In this document: piece by piece, positions 34,584 to 43,435 of the stretch
How positions within the stretch are numbered: position 1 is the first letter of the stretch
Layout: every line of letters starts with the position of its first letter
NCBI RefSeq assembly: GCF_022271435.1
Contig: NZ_JAFIQY010000017.1
Span: forward strand, 1 to 64,000
Reading direction: 5' to 3'
Source of the DNA: Streptomyces monomycini
GTDB taxonomy: Bacteria > Actinomycetota > Actinomycetes > Streptomycetales > Streptomycetaceae
Length of the DNA stretch: 64,000 bases
Notes under the pieces: generated by a model
Database searches by the model: none
What the model was told of the DNA's origin: nothing
Seen by the model: only the letters and a program-made list of their open reading frames with translations
Translations under genes and position numbers: made by a program

Positions 34584-35066
34584 CTACCGAACGACCGCGA
34601 TCCCCTCGATCTCCACCAGCGCCGCCTCGTCCCACAGCCGCGTCGCGCCGATCACCGCCATCGCCGGGTAGTCCGTGCCGACCAGCCGCTTCCACACCCG
34701 GCCGACAGCTGCCGCGTTGCGGCGGTAGTCGGCCACGTCCACGGCGAAGACGGTCAGCTTGGCCAGGTCGCCGGGGCCCGCGCCGGCGGCCCGCGCCGCG
34801 GCCAGCAGATTGGTCAGCGCCCGCTCGAACTGCTCGACGATGCCGTCACCGACGACGCGTCCCGCCCCGTCGAGCGCGGTCTGGCCGGCCAGGAACACGA
34901 GGGTGCCGGGAGCGGCCCGTACGGCATGGCTGAAACCCGTCGGCGGCGACAGCTCGGGCGGATTCACCCGCTCGAAGCCGCCGGCCGTCACGGGCGGCTG
35001 TCCGTTGCCCGGCACCTGTTCGCCCCGCACGCCCGCCGCGCCCTCTCCGGTACGTTCTTCACTCAC
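34584..35066 (-). CDS. Rid (YjgF/YER057c) family protein
   Basis: This 160-residue protein has the Rid fold from about residue 40 (LVFLAGQTALDGAG, IVEQFERALTNLLAAARAAG, VEIEGIAVV). Canonical RidA deaminates reactive enamine/imine intermediates using an Arg in the PAR motif. Here the motif reads YPAMAVIG, so that Arg is lost, which points to one of the Rid4-7 type subfamilies. It overlaps the DeoR regulator gene by 4 bases (ATGA) and is thus probably co-regulated. The first 35 residues are a disordered extension. Confidence 0.88.
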   Translation of the reverse strand: MSEERTGEGAAGVRGEQVPGNGQPPVTAGGFERVNPPELSPPTGFSHAVRAAPGTLVFLAGQTALDGAGRVVGDGIVEQFERALTNLLAAARAAGAGPGDLAKLTVFAVDVADYRRNAAAVGRVWKRLVGTDYPAMAVIGATRLWDEAALVEIEGIAVVR

Positions 35067-35980
35067 GCCCGCCGCGCCCCCTCCGTCGCCAACTCGTACC
35101 GTACTCCCAGCGATTGCAGCGCGTCCCGCTCCTCCTGCGGAAGCTGCTCGTCGGAGATGACCAGGTCGAAATCGGCCAGCGGCGCCAGCTCGTACAGCGC
35201 CTGGCGGCCGAACTTGGAGTGGTCCACCAGCAGCACCTTGCGCCGCGCCGCGGCCATCAGCGCCCGCTTGACCAGGACGTTCTCCTGCGCCTGGTGGTAG
35301 CAGTGGCCGTTGTCGACGGCGGAGGTGGACAGGAAGGCGACATCGGCGCGGAAGCTGCGGGCGATGTCGGCCGTGGACATGCCGAGGAAGGCGTTGAAGG
35401 CGGCGTGGTACTCGCCGCCCAGGGCGATCACCCGGATGTCGGGCTCCTCGGCCAGCTCGTTGATGACCTGGAGCGAGTTGGTGATGACCGTGTACGCGCC
35501 GCGCGAGGCGAGCGAGCGGGCCAGCGGCAGCGCCGTACTGGAGTCGTCGATGATCACGGCCTGGCCGGGTTCGGCGATGGCCAGCGCGGCCGCGCAGATC
35601 GCCTCCTTCGCCGCCACCTGCTCGTTGCCGCGCCAGCGCGCGTTGGACTCGAACAGGGCGTTGGGCGCGGCGGTCGCCCCGCCGCGCACCTTGCGCAGCC
35701 AGCCCTGGTGCTCCAGGGAGTCCAGGTCGCGGTGGACCGTCATCTGGCTGACGCCCAGCTCCTGCACCAGGTCCTCGATGCTGACCTGCCCCTCGGCCAG
35801 CACCCGGTCGGCGATCCGCTTGCGCCGGTCCTTGGGGCCCAGCTTGGCCTCGGGCGCCGGTGCGGGGGCCGGGCCGCTCTTCGCGTGCTGCGCGGGCTCC
35901 GCGGCCGGGGCGGGTGCCGGTGTCCCGGCCGGGGCCGTGGCCGGTGCCGAGGCGTCTGGAGTCCCTCCGGTGTCGGCCAA
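35063..35980 (-). CDS. DeoR/GlpR family transcriptional regulator
   Basis: This 305-residue regulator has an Ala/Pro-rich N-terminal tail of about 45 residues, a DeoR winged helix-turn-helix (RVLAEGQVSIEDLVQELGVS... MTVHRDLDSLEHQGW) and the DeoRC sugar-phosphate sensor domain (IIDDSSTALPLAR, VITNSLQVINEL, ALGGEYH, KVLLVDHSKFGR). Such proteins usually repress sugar or nucleoside catabolism and respond to a phosphorylated sugar. TTG 35980 behind AAAGGGATC is the predicted start. It is first in an operon with the Rid gene; no sugar operon is adjacent. Confidence 0.9.
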   Translation of the reverse strand: MADTGGTPDASAPATAPAGTPAPAPAAEPAQHAKSGPAPAPAPEAKLGPKDRRKRIADRVLAEGQVSIEDLVQELGVSQMTVHRDLDSLEHQGWLRKVRGGATAAPNALFESNARWRGNEQVAAKEAICAAALAIAEPGQAVIIDDSSTALPLARSLASRGAYTVITNSLQVINELAEEPDIRVIALGGEYHAAFNAFLGMSTADIARSFRADVAFLSTSAVDNGHCYHQAQENVLVKRALMAAARRKVLLVDHSKFGRQALYELAPLADFDLVISDEQLPQEERDALQSLGVRYELATEGARRA

Positions 35981-36031
35981 CGCTGATCCCTTTCCGTACG
36001 TTCTCGGCTGTCCGCCGAGTCTATGGCGTGG

Positions 36032-36274
36032 TCACGCCGAGGCCGCCGCCCCGGAGGACGGGTGCCCGCCAAAGGTTCCGGCCACCGCGCAGGGACGGAA
36101 ACGGGCGAACGCCGTCTCGTGGTGGAACGGCCGGGCCCGGTGCGCCGCGACCGTGTCCCGGTGTCCGGGCCGCCGGTCACCGTAGGCGTACGCCGTCATC
36201 GCGCGCAGGCTGCGCCACAGGGAGAAGGGGCCGACGAAGCGCGGTGGCCGGGCCGGCGCGACCGACGCGGTCAT
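36032..36274 (-). pseudogene. Remnant of spheroidene monooxygenase-like protein
   Basis: The 80-residue frame contains FSLWRSLRAMTAYAYG, HETAFARFRPCAVAGTFGG and little else. This resembles only the C-terminal third of the antibiotic-biosynthesis/CrtA-like monooxygenase proteins of Streptomyces (about 230 residues), which have W-R-x-x-x-x-L-x-x-F-A-Y and a final F-ARF. No ribosome binding site precedes ATG 36274, and the N-terminal two thirds are missing. It is most likely a decayed fragment. Confidence 0.5.
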
Positions 36275-36332
36275 AGCCGGGTCGGCGGCGGCCCGGGAGC
36301 CGCGGGAGGTGCTGGTCGCGACGAGGTGCGGA

Positions 36333-37307
36333 TCATGCGGGGGCTGGTGGCGACGGCGTCCGGCTGAGCGGCTCGCGGTCGCCGTGGAGCGCGGCGCGCA
36401 GCAGGCCCGTCCAGCGGGCCGTCGTCTGCCGCGCGAGGCGGGAGTCCGGCGCGAACATCTCGAAACCGTGCCAGGCCCCCGGTACGTGGTGCAGCGCTAC
36501 CCGCACCCCGGCGTCCACCAGCCGGCGGGCGTAGGCGAGACCGGTGTCGCGCAGCGGGTCGAGTCCGCAGACGACGACGCAGGCGGCGGGCAGGCCGCGC
36601 AGATCGGTGGCGCGGGCCGCGGCCGCGTACGGGTACGCGGCCGCCCCCTCCGGGGCGTAGTGCCGCCAGCCCTGCTGGATGAACGCGCCGTCCGGCAGGC
36701 GCGGGTCGCCGTCCGCGGGCGTCGGACCGGTACCCGCCGTGTCGTCCAGGTCGGGTACGACCAGCGACTGGTGGACGAGGGCCGGGCCGCCCCGGTCCCG
36801 CGCCATCAGCGCGACGGCGGCGGCGAGCCCGCCCCCGGCGGACTGCCCGCCGACCGCGAGGCGCGCGGCGTCGACACCGAGCGCCGCGGCCTGCCCGGCG
36901 GTCCACTCCAGGGCGAGGTGGCAGTCCTCGACCGCCGCCGGGCACGGGTGCTCCGGGGCGAGGCGGTACTCCACCGAGACCACCGCGGCCCGCACCTCGC
37001 GGACCAGCTCGATCGCCGTACGGTCCTCACCGGGCGGCGCCTGCCCGAACGTGTAACCGCCACCGTGGAAGTGCAGCACCGCGGGCAGCGGTCCCGGCGC
37101 GTCCACCGGCCGGTAGACCTCCACGGCCAGCCGCGAACCGTCCGGCCGCGGCACCGCGAACCGCTCGCTCGCCACCCCGTCGCGGTCCGCGGGGAAGTGG
37201 CGGGCGAGGGTGTGCATCCCGGTGCGGGTGCCTTCGATGTCGGCGTACGGGTCGAGAAGCGGAGGCAACTGCTCCAGAACAGGCGCAAGCTCAGGATCGA
37301 CATGCAC
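36333..37307 (-). CDS. HSL-type alpha/beta-hydrolase (esterase)
   Basis: This 324-residue esterase of the hormone-sensitive lipase group has the oxyanion motif HFHGGGYTFG, the nucleophile in GGQSAGGG, the Asp in CGLDPLRD and His in HHVPGAWHGFEMF. It hydrolyses short-chain esters in the cytosol (no signal peptide). GTG 37307 gives MHVDPELAPVL, the usual start of this group. No partner gene is evident; the DNA polymerase gene upstream runs in the same direction. Confidence 0.9.
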   Translation of the reverse strand: MHVDPELAPVLEQLPPLLDPYADIEGTRTGMHTLARHFPADRDGVASERFAVPRPDGSRLAVEVYRPVDAPGPLPAVLHFHGGGYTFGQAPPGEDRTAIELVREVRAAVVSVEYRLAPEHPCPAAVEDCHLALEWTAGQAAALGVDAARLAVGGQSAGGGLAAAVALMARDRGGPALVHQSLVVPDLDDTAGTGPTPADGDPRLPDGAFIQQGWRHYAPEGAAAYPYAAAARATDLRGLPAACVVVCGLDPLRDTGLAYARRLVDAGVRVALHHVPGAWHGFEMFAPDSRLARQTTARWTGLLRAALHGDREPLSRTPSPPAPA

Positions 37308-37377
37308 AGCAGGCCCTCACTCTCCTCCCTCTCGGGGCGCCCTCGCCGCCCTCCGCCCTCCCGTCTACCCCGCCGCC

Positions 37378-39048
37378 TCACTTCGCATCGGCGTAACACT
37401 CCACCACCGCCGTACTGAACGGAAACCGCACCGGCGTCGCGCCGAACGCCGTGCGCCCCGCCAGCTCGGCGGCCTCCGCGACGGCCGCCGCCACCGTCCC
37501 GGCCTCCTCCTCGGGGGCGTGCACGATCACCTCGTCGTGCTGGAAGAAGACCAGCTCCGCCCGGAGCGGCGCCAGCGACCGGCGCAGCGCGGCCAGCATC
37601 AGCAGCGCCCAGTCGGCGGCACTGCCCTGCACCACGAAGTTACGGGTGAACCGGCCACGGGCCCGGGCGCCCGCCGTACTGCCGTACGCCGGAACGTCGT
37701 CCTCCTGCGGCAGCCCCGCCTCGTCGGGCGGCGCCACGGACGCCGGCGGGCACGTACGCCCCAGCCACGTCCGTACGAGCCGGCCCTCCTCGCCCGCGCG
37801 GGCGGCCACGTCCACGTACTCCACCGCGTCCGGATAGCGTCGCCGCAGGTCCGCCATGTGCTTGAGGGCGTCCCCGGACGTCTGGCCGTAAATGGCGCCC
37901 AGCAGCCCCAGCTTCGCCTGCGCCCGGTCGCCCCCGAAGGCCCGCGCCGCCAGGTCCGCGTACAGGTCGCGGCCGCTGCCCGCCACCTCCATCAGCCCCC
38001 GGTCCCGGGAGACCGCCGCCAGCACCCGCGGCTCCATCTGCTCGGCGTCCGCGACCACCAGCCGCCAGCCCGGATCGGCCACCACGGCCCTGCGGACCAC
38101 CTTCGGGATCTGGAGGGCGCCGCCGCCGTTGGTCGTCCAGCGGCCCGAGACCGTCCCTCCGGGCAGATACTCAGGGCGGAACCGGCCCTCGTGCACCCAC
38201 TGCTGCAACCACGCCCAGCCGTGCGCCGTGTGCAGCCGGTACAGGCGCTTGTACTCCAGCAACGGTGCCACCGCCGGGTGCCGGATCTCCTGCAACTCCC
38301 ACTTACGGGTCGAACGCAGCGCGATCCCGGCTCCGGCGAACGCCTTGACGATCTCACCCGGCAGATCCGGGCGCACCCGTACGCCCTCCCCGAACGCCCG
38401 CGAGACCTCCTCCGCCAGCTCCGCCATCCGGCGCGGCTCCAGACCGCCCGGATAGCGCTCGCCGAGCAGCTCGTCCAGCAGCTCCCGGTGCACGTCCGCC
38501 CGCCACGGCAGCCCGGCCCGCCGCATCTCCGCGGCCACGAGCGTCCCGGCCGACTCCGCGGCCAGCAGCAGCCGCATCCGGCCCGGGTGCTCGGCCCGCT
38601 CCGTACGTTCCAGCTGCCCCGCGTACACCTCCAGCAACGCCGTGAACTCGTCCACCCCCGGCGGCAGCGGCACCGGACCCGGCTCGAACAGCGACGGCTG
38701 GGGCTCCGCGCCGCGCACCGGCGGATCGTCGGGCACCGGCAGCCGGTGCCGCCGCGCCCACGCCGCGGCCAGCGACCGCGGCTGGCCCGACTGACCCTCC
38801 TCGTGCCCGATCAGCAGCGCCTCGGCCGCCTCGACGTCGTAGCACCGCTCGACACGGACACCTGCCGCGAGCAGCTGCCGGTACGTCTCCGCGGTCGAGC
38901 GCCACACCCACCGCTCCGCGTCCGGGCACGCGCGTACGGCCTCCGCCACGCCCGCCGCCCGGACCGGCACCCCCACCGGGCGCCCGGCCGCGTCCACGGC
39001 ACACGCCGCCACCCGCCCGTCACCCGTTCCCCCGACCACCCACCGCAT
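37378..39048 (-). CDS. Family A DNA polymerase (PolA-like, no FEN domain)
   Basis: This 556-residue protein belongs to the actinobacterial bifunctional 3'-5' exonuclease/DNA polymerase type. The first 190 residues are a degenerate exonuclease-like domain. The polymerase domain shows motif A ADAEQMEPRVLA (the usual DYSQIE is altered), motif B RAQAKLGLLGAIYGQTSG and motif C FFQHDEVI. It is separate from the main PolA, which has an extra 5' nuclease domain, and probably acts in repair or lesion bypass. ATG 39048 gives the conserved MRWVVGG start. AAAATACACGT precedes it. Confidence 0.9.
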   Translation of the reverse strand: MRWVVGGTGDGRVAACAVDAAGRPVGVPVRAAGVAEAVRACPDAERWVWRSTAETYRQLLAAGVRVERCYDVEAAEALLIGHEEGQSGQPRSLAAAWARRHRLPVPDDPPVRGAEPQPSLFEPGPVPLPPGVDEFTALLEVYAGQLERTERAEHPGRMRLLLAAESAGTLVAAEMRRAGLPWRADVHRELLDELLGERYPGGLEPRRMAELAEEVSRAFGEGVRVRPDLPGEIVKAFAGAGIALRSTRKWELQEIRHPAVAPLLEYKRLYRLHTAHGWAWLQQWVHEGRFRPEYLPGGTVSGRWTTNGGGALQIPKVVRRAVVADPGWRLVVADAEQMEPRVLAAVSRDRGLMEVAGSGRDLYADLAARAFGGDRAQAKLGLLGAIYGQTSGDALKHMADLRRRYPDAVEYVDVAARAGEEGRLVRTWLGRTCPPASVAPPDEAGLPQEDDVPAYGSTAGARARGRFTRNFVVQGSAADWALLMLAALRRSLAPLRAELVFFQHDEVIVHAPEEEAGTVAAAVAEAAELAGRTAFGATPVRFPFSTAVVECYADAK

Positions 39049-39198
39049 ACGTGTATTTTCCCATTCCGGACTTTTAGTCGGGTTCTTCGCGGGTTCTTCG
39101 CGGGCTGCCCGTGGGCTGTTCGTGGACTCCGAAGGCCGGCGTCCGAAGCCCGCCCCGCGCGTCACGTCCCGCAGCGCGCCCCCCTGGCCACCACCCCG

Positions 39199-39978
39199 TC
39201 AGACCGCGACCACCCTCAGCTCCCTCCCCAGACATTTCCCCAGCCTCGCGACCTCCTCCTTCAGCTCCTCCCGCGCCGCTTCCGGGAGAGCGGCACCGTC
39301 GAACGCCGATATCTCCAGGGACGACGAGTCCGTCAGCGACCACACCCGACGACCCGGCCCCCGAGCACGACCACCGGGGATGTCCACCCCGTCGCGCGGC
39401 TCACCTTCGCGCGGTGGGCGGGCGGGATCAGGCGTGCGTCGAAGGTGCCGGGACCGAGGACGTACTGGTCGAAGCCGGGCAGCAGCCACGCATCGAACAC
39501 TGCGGGGGTCGCCGGTCCACGCGCGCAGATAGGCGGGGATGGCCAAGGCCGCCGCCTCCTCCGGGGCCGGGACGCCGCGCCGGCCCGGCACCCAGGACCG
39601 GGGCGACGTGAACGTCACGTGCTGCCCGCGCGCCGGCCCCTGGCACAGCCGGCCCGTCCACGCCAGCGGCTTCAGCACCGTGCTCCACCCGGACACCAGC
39701 TGCTCCCCGAGCCCGTCCAGCCCCTTGCGCGCGAGCACCGCGTCGGTCAGCTCCCGCCGGGTCAGCACCTGCCCGTCCAGGATCTCGTCGACCGCCTCGC
39801 CCAGCACCGCCGGCTCCGCCGACGAGGCGACCTGCGCCTGCACCCCCGCCGGCCGCCTGACGATCTCCTCGGCCGACAGGTCCGTACGCGGCAGGAGGCG
39901 CTGTCCGCGCAGCCGCCAGGCCGGCACCTGCTCGTGACTCACCCGCACATCCCCGTTCATGTCCCCATTGCACACCAC
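39199..39978 (-). pseudogene. Degraded AlkZ-like winged-helix DNA glycosylase
   Basis: Start and end match the HTH_42/AlkZ-like family (VRVSHEQVPAWRLRGQRLLP; GVQAQVASSAE; the basic LKPLAWTGRLCQGP block), but the gene is broken. The MRGTLHLL segment expected after AQVASSAE is missing. Near 39505 the frame shifts by one base: the continuation VFDAWLLPGFDQYVLGPGTF is in another phase. It shifts back near 39345 (VWSLTDSS). Intact relatives are about 360 residues with more sequence before the PGFDQYVLG motif. At least two frameshifts and two deletions are therefore inferred. Confidence 0.75.
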
Positions 39979-40186
39979 ACCACTGACAACGGCCCGTCGC
40001 CGCCTCTCCGCTCCGTCCCGTCAAGGCACGCCGTCAACACCGACGTTGGCCGGTTACCTCCCCTACCCGACCCACCCGACTAAGGGGAGAATGCGCGCGC
40101 CGACCCAGGTCACGCACCCCGCACCGGCATCCCCGCCCCCGGCGGACAAGACGGCAGTCAAGACGGCAGACAAGGGAGTCGCCCGT

Positions 40187-40954
40187 ATGGCCATCGCGCA
40201 CCGCGCCATCGGTTCAGGACCGCATCCGGTGATCGTTCTCCACGACTGGTTCGGCACCTCGGCCGGCTGGGGTTCCGTCCTGGACTTCCTGGACCGGACC
40301 GCCTTCACGTACGCCTTCCTCGACTGCCGCGGCTACGGCGACCGCAAGTACGTACCGGGCCGCTTCGACCTGCCGGAGATCGCCGGCGACGTGCTGGCCC
40401 TCGCCGACCAGCTCGGCTGGGAGCGGTTCTCCCTGGTGGGCCATTCGATGGGCGCCAAGGCGATGCAGCAGGTGCTGGTCCGCGCGCCCCAACGGGTGAA
40501 CCGGATGCTCGGCCTGGCGCCGGTTCCCGCCGGGGCGTACCCGATGGACGACGCGACGCACGAGCTGTTCTACGGGGCCTCGGCGGACCCGGCCAAGCGG
40601 CGCGCCATCATCGACCTGGTCACGGGCCACCGGGCGAGCCCGGTCTGGCTGGACCGCATGGTGCGCCACTCGCTCGACATCTCCCGCGAGGAGGCGCACG
40701 CGGCCTATCTGGCCAGCTGGCAGCTGCTCGACCTCTCGGAGGCGGTCGCGGACGCGGCGAAGCGGTACTCCGTCCCCGTACGGGTGATCGTCGGCGCGTA
40801 CGACCTGGCGCTGACCGCCGATCTGATGCGGGAGACCTGGCAGCGGTGGTATCCGCAGGCCGAGATCGTCACGATCGAGGGGTCGGGGCACTATCCGATG
40901 CACGAGACGCCGGTGGCGCTGGCCTCCAGGATGGAGGAGTTCCTCCGCGCCTGA
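40187..40954 (+). CDS. Alpha/beta-hydrolase
   Basis: This 255-residue cytosolic hydrolase has a HDWFGTS oxyanion segment, the nucleophile Ser in LVGHSMGAKAM, the Asp in GAYDLALT and His in GSGHYPMHE. The family covers esterases, epoxide or haloalkane hydrolases and haloperoxidases; the substrate is not evident. AAGGGAG before ATG 40187 supports the start. It is followed by a 19-bp minisatellite. Confidence 0.9.
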   Translation: MAIAHRAIGSGPHPVIVLHDWFGTSAGWGSVLDFLDRTAFTYAFLDCRGYGDRKYVPGRFDLPEIAGDVLALADQLGWERFSLVGHSMGAKAMQQVLVRAPQRVNRMLGLAPVPAGAYPMDDATHELFYGASADPAKRRAIIDLVTGHRASPVWLDRMVRHSLDISREEAHAAYLASWQLLDLSEAVADAAKRYSVPVRVIVGAYDLALTADLMRETWQRWYPQAEIVTIEGSGHYPMHETPVALASRMEEFLRA

Positions 40955-40983
40955 GGCGGCTGAAGCGGCTGAGGCGGCTGGTG

Positions 40984-41115
40984 TGCCTGACCTAACGGGA
41001 CACGCCTGATCCGACGGGACACGCCTGATCCGACGGGACACGCCTGATCCGACGGGACACGCCTGATCCGACGGGACACGCCTGATCCGACGGGACACGC
41101 CTGATACGCCTGATG
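40984..41115 (+). repeat. 19-bp minisatellite array
   Basis: Five perfect tandem copies of CGCCTGATCCGACGGGACA run from 41003 to 41097. They are flanked by one diverged copy at 40984-41002 and shortened CGCCTGAT units to about 41115. A GCGGCTGA repeat lies just before (40953-40980). The array fills the gap between an alpha/beta-hydrolase gene and the nitrilase gene. Confidence 0.95.
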
Positions 41116-41280
41116 CGCCGGTCCGGGGGCCGGGCCTGCCGTCGAACAGGCCCGTGCCCGCATCCTCTGTCAGCATGACTACGTACCGCTCGTAACGCCA
41201 CAAACCGTGCGCAAGGCGGGCGTACCGCCCGCCACACGCCGTCCCGGCGGGCGCGACGGCCGACGGAGCGAGGTGCGGGC

Positions 41281-42126
41281 ATGCGGGTGGCGCTGGCACA
41301 GACGGACTGCGCGCTGGGCGAGGTCGACACGAATCTCGCCACCGCGCGCGAAGAGGTCGAGAAATCCGCCGAACAGGGCGCCGACCTCGTCGTCTTCCCC
41401 GAACTGAGCCTGCACGGCTACCACCTGGGCGCCCTGTCCCAAGACGTCTCGGTCGAGGCGCAGGACCCACGGCTGCGCGACCTGAGCCTGCTCGGCCCGG
41501 ACGTGCTCGTGGGCTTCCACGAGCACACAGTCCTGCGCGCCTACAACACGGCCGCCTACTACGCCGGCGGCACGCTGCTGCACGCGCACCGCAAGCTCTA
41601 CCTCCCGAACTACCTCTCCTGGGAGGAGCGCAAGCACGTCAGCCCGGGCCAGTCGCTGCGCGCATACGGCCTGACGAAGTCGCCCAGCGGCGGCCGCGGC
41701 GCGACGCTGGTCTGCAACGACGCCTGGCAGCCGGTGCTGCCCTGGATCGCGGTGCAGGACGGTGCCGAGGTGCTGTTCGTCCCCACCAACAGCGCCGCCA
41801 GCCTCGACCCGGAGGCGATGGACACCGGCTCGTACTGGGACACGCTGCTCTCCTACACGGCGCGGATGCTCCAGTGCTGGATCGTCTTCGTCAACCGCGT
41901 GGGCAACGAGCACGGCGCCGCCTTCTGGGGCGGCTCCCGGGTGGTGGACCCGCGCGGCACGGTGGTGGCCCAGGCTCCGAAGTGGGAGACCGCGCTGGTC
42001 ACGGTGGACATCGACCTGTCCGAGGCCCGCCGCCAGCGCCGCGCCGTCCCCCTGGTCGCGGAGGCCCGCCTCGGCCTCATCGACCGCGAGGTGCGGCGCC
42101 TGATCGACGAGGGCGGGGACAGCTGA
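41281..42126 (+). CDS. Nitrilase/carbon-nitrogen hydrolase
   Basis: This 281-residue enzyme of the nitrilase superfamily has the catalytic triad Glu41 (VVFPELSLHGY), Lys105 (HAHRKLYLPNY) and Cys145 (TLVCNDAWQP). Members cleave nitriles or, more often, linear amides and N-carbamoyl compounds such as those in polyamine or NAD metabolism. The substrate is not predictable here. The ATG start at 41281 follows GGAGCGAGG. The upstream minisatellite separates it from the neighbouring hydrolase. Confidence 0.92.
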   Translation: MRVALAQTDCALGEVDTNLATAREEVEKSAEQGADLVVFPELSLHGYHLGALSQDVSVEAQDPRLRDLSLLGPDVLVGFHEHTVLRAYNTAAYYAGGTLLHAHRKLYLPNYLSWEERKHVSPGQSLRAYGLTKSPSGGRGATLVCNDAWQPVLPWIAVQDGAEVLFVPTNSAASLDPEAMDTGSYWDTLLSYTARMLQCWIVFVNRVGNEHGAAFWGGSRVVDPRGTVVAQAPKWETALVTVDIDLSEARRQRRAVPLVAEARLGLIDREVRRLIDEGGDS

Positions 42127-42230
42127 CCCGCGGAAAAGCGGTCGTGTGCTCGAACGGAGGAAAGGTCACCCGAACGCTCGCGTGGCGTCGCCCAAGGCGG
42201 CAGTGTCGCTCCGCACGAAGGAGGCCCACC

Positions 42231-42821
42231 GTGGCACTGACCGTTCCGGACCCCGAACCGTGGGCCGCCGATGAGCGCGCACCCGCATCGGCCGAGGATG
42301 CCTTCGAAGCGTTGAGCGCGGCAGCCCCCAAGGGATGGCGCGTGGAGCTGATCGAAGGGGAAATCCACGGGGTACCACCTCCCGTGGGCAGGCACGAAGA
42401 GATCGTGTCGGAACTCTCGGGGCAGGTGCGCGATCACCGTAAGGACCTGGGGCGCTACACGAACATCGGACTCTCCGTCCCGGGGGGCTCGTCCACCGGG
42501 AAGGTGATCCCCGACCTGGCGGTCGCCCCGAAGGGCAGCTTCGACGACGACATCGGCTTCCACGACCCCTCGCCGGTCATGCTGGTCGTCGAGGTGTTCT
42601 CGTCCTCGACGGCGGGGAACGACCGCATCAAGAAGCTGCGCGGGTACGCCCGTGCCGGTATCCCCTGTTACCTGCTGATCGACCGTGCCGCCGACCTCGC
42701 CACCCTGTGCGCGGAACCCTCCGGCGACCAGTACCTGAACGTGCGCGAGATCAAGCTGGCAGAGAAGGTCATCTCCCTGCCGGACCCCCTCGATTTCGAT
42801 CTCGACACCACCCAGTTCTGA
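42231..42821 (+). CDS. Uma2 (DUF820) family PD-(D/E)XK-like protein
   Basis: This 196-residue protein has the Uma2 pattern: ELIEGEIHGVPPPVGRHEEI, VIPDLAVAP, LVVEVFSSSTAGNDRIKKL and YARAGIPCYLLID. The Asp and E-V-x-S residues make up a restriction-endonuclease-like core. Uma2 proteins occur in many paralogues in actinobacteria and cyanobacteria, and their cellular role is unknown. AAGGAGG before GTG 42231 fixes the start. A second member is encoded at 51690-52313. Confidence 0.9.
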   Translation: MALTVPDPEPWAADERAPASAEDAFEALSAAAPKGWRVELIEGEIHGVPPPVGRHEEIVSELSGQVRDHRKDLGRYTNIGLSVPGGSSTGKVIPDLAVAPKGSFDDDIGFHDPSPVMLVVEVFSSSTAGNDRIKKLRGYARAGIPCYLLIDRAADLATLCAEPSGDQYLNVREIKLAEKVISLPDPLDFDLDTTQF

Positions 42822-42831
42822 GCTGACCGGG

Positions 42832-42866
42832 CGGCCCGCCCCGAGTTCCGCGAACGGGGCGGGCCG
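42832..42866. terminator. Bidirectional terminator, Uma2/rpsN
   Basis: A perfect 12-bp stem (CGGCCCGCCCCG / CGGGGCGGGCCG) with an 11-base loop lies between the convergent Uma2 and rpsN genes and can serve both. Confidence 0.8.
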
Positions 42867-42877
42867 TCCCCTCCCCC

Positions 42878-43183
42878 CTACCAGCTCGACTTCCGCACCC
42901 CCGGCAGGAACCCCGCATGCGCCTGCTCGCGGAGCTTGACCCGGGAGAGGCCGAAGGCGCGGAAGTAGCCGCGCGGGCGGCCGTCGACGCTGTCGCGGTT
43001 GCGTACGCGGGTGGCGCTCGCGTCGCGCGGCTGGCGGGCGAGTTCGTGCTGGGCGGCCAGCCGCTCCTGCTCCGGTGTGTGCGGATTGCGGATGACGGAC
43101 TTCAGCAGGGCCCGCCGGGCGGCGTAGCGGGCCACCGTCGCGCGCCGCTTTTCGTTCTTCGCGATCTTGCTCTTCTTGGCCAT
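42878..43183 (-). CDS. rpsN: Ribosomal protein S14, zinc-independent form
   Basis: This 101-residue S14 begins MAKKSKIAKNEKRRA and ends VRKSSW. It lacks the CxxC pairs of the zinc-binding (C+) form, so it is the C- type that can replace the zinc protein in the small subunit under zinc limitation. ATG overlaps the rpmB stop (ATGA), showing translational coupling in an rpmB-rpsN operon. It is transcribed from the Zur-like site at 43436-43456. Confidence 0.95.
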   Translation of the reverse strand: MAKKSKIAKNEKRRATVARYAARRALLKSVIRNPHTPEQERLAAQHELARQPRDASATRVRNRDSVDGRPRGYFRAFGLSRVKLREQAHAGFLPGVRKSSW

Positions 43184-43419
43184 CAGACCTTCTCCCCTCG
43201 TGCGCGGATGCGGGCGACGGCCGCCTCGATCCCGATCGTGTCCACGGTCTTGATCCCCTTCGCGCTGAGCGTGAGGCGGACGTGCCGGCCCTCGCTCGCC
43301 AGCCAGTAGCGCTTGCGCTGGATGTTGGGGTCGAAGCGCCGGGACGTGCGGCGGTGCGAGTGCGAGACGGACTTGCCGAAGCCGGGGCTGCGGCCGGTGA
43401 GCTGGCAGTGGGCGGACAA
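43183..43419 (-). CDS. rpmB: Ribosomal protein L28, zinc-independent form
   Basis: This 78-residue L28 begins SAHCQLTGRSPGFGKSVSHS and contains the usual RYWLASEGRHVRLTLS. It lacks the paired cysteines of zinc-binding L28; one Cys remains. TTG 43419 is chosen because AGGAGG then lies at 8-base spacing, while the in-frame GTG at 43428 would touch the AGGAGG. It is first gene of the leftward zinc-sparing operon with rpsN. Confidence 0.94.
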   Translation of the reverse strand: MSAHCQLTGRSPGFGKSVSHSHRRTSRRFDPNIQRKRYWLASEGRHVRLTLSAKGIKTVDTIGIEAAVARIRARGEKV

Positions 43420-43435
43420 GGTCAGCACCTCCTAA

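Noticed and set aside
41003..41097. CRISPR-like array
   Set aside because: The 19-bp units are directly adjacent without spacers, so it is a tandem repeat.
40891..41342. Repetitive proteins encoded across the 19-bp array
   Set aside because: The frames only translate the repeat in several phases and have no start signals.
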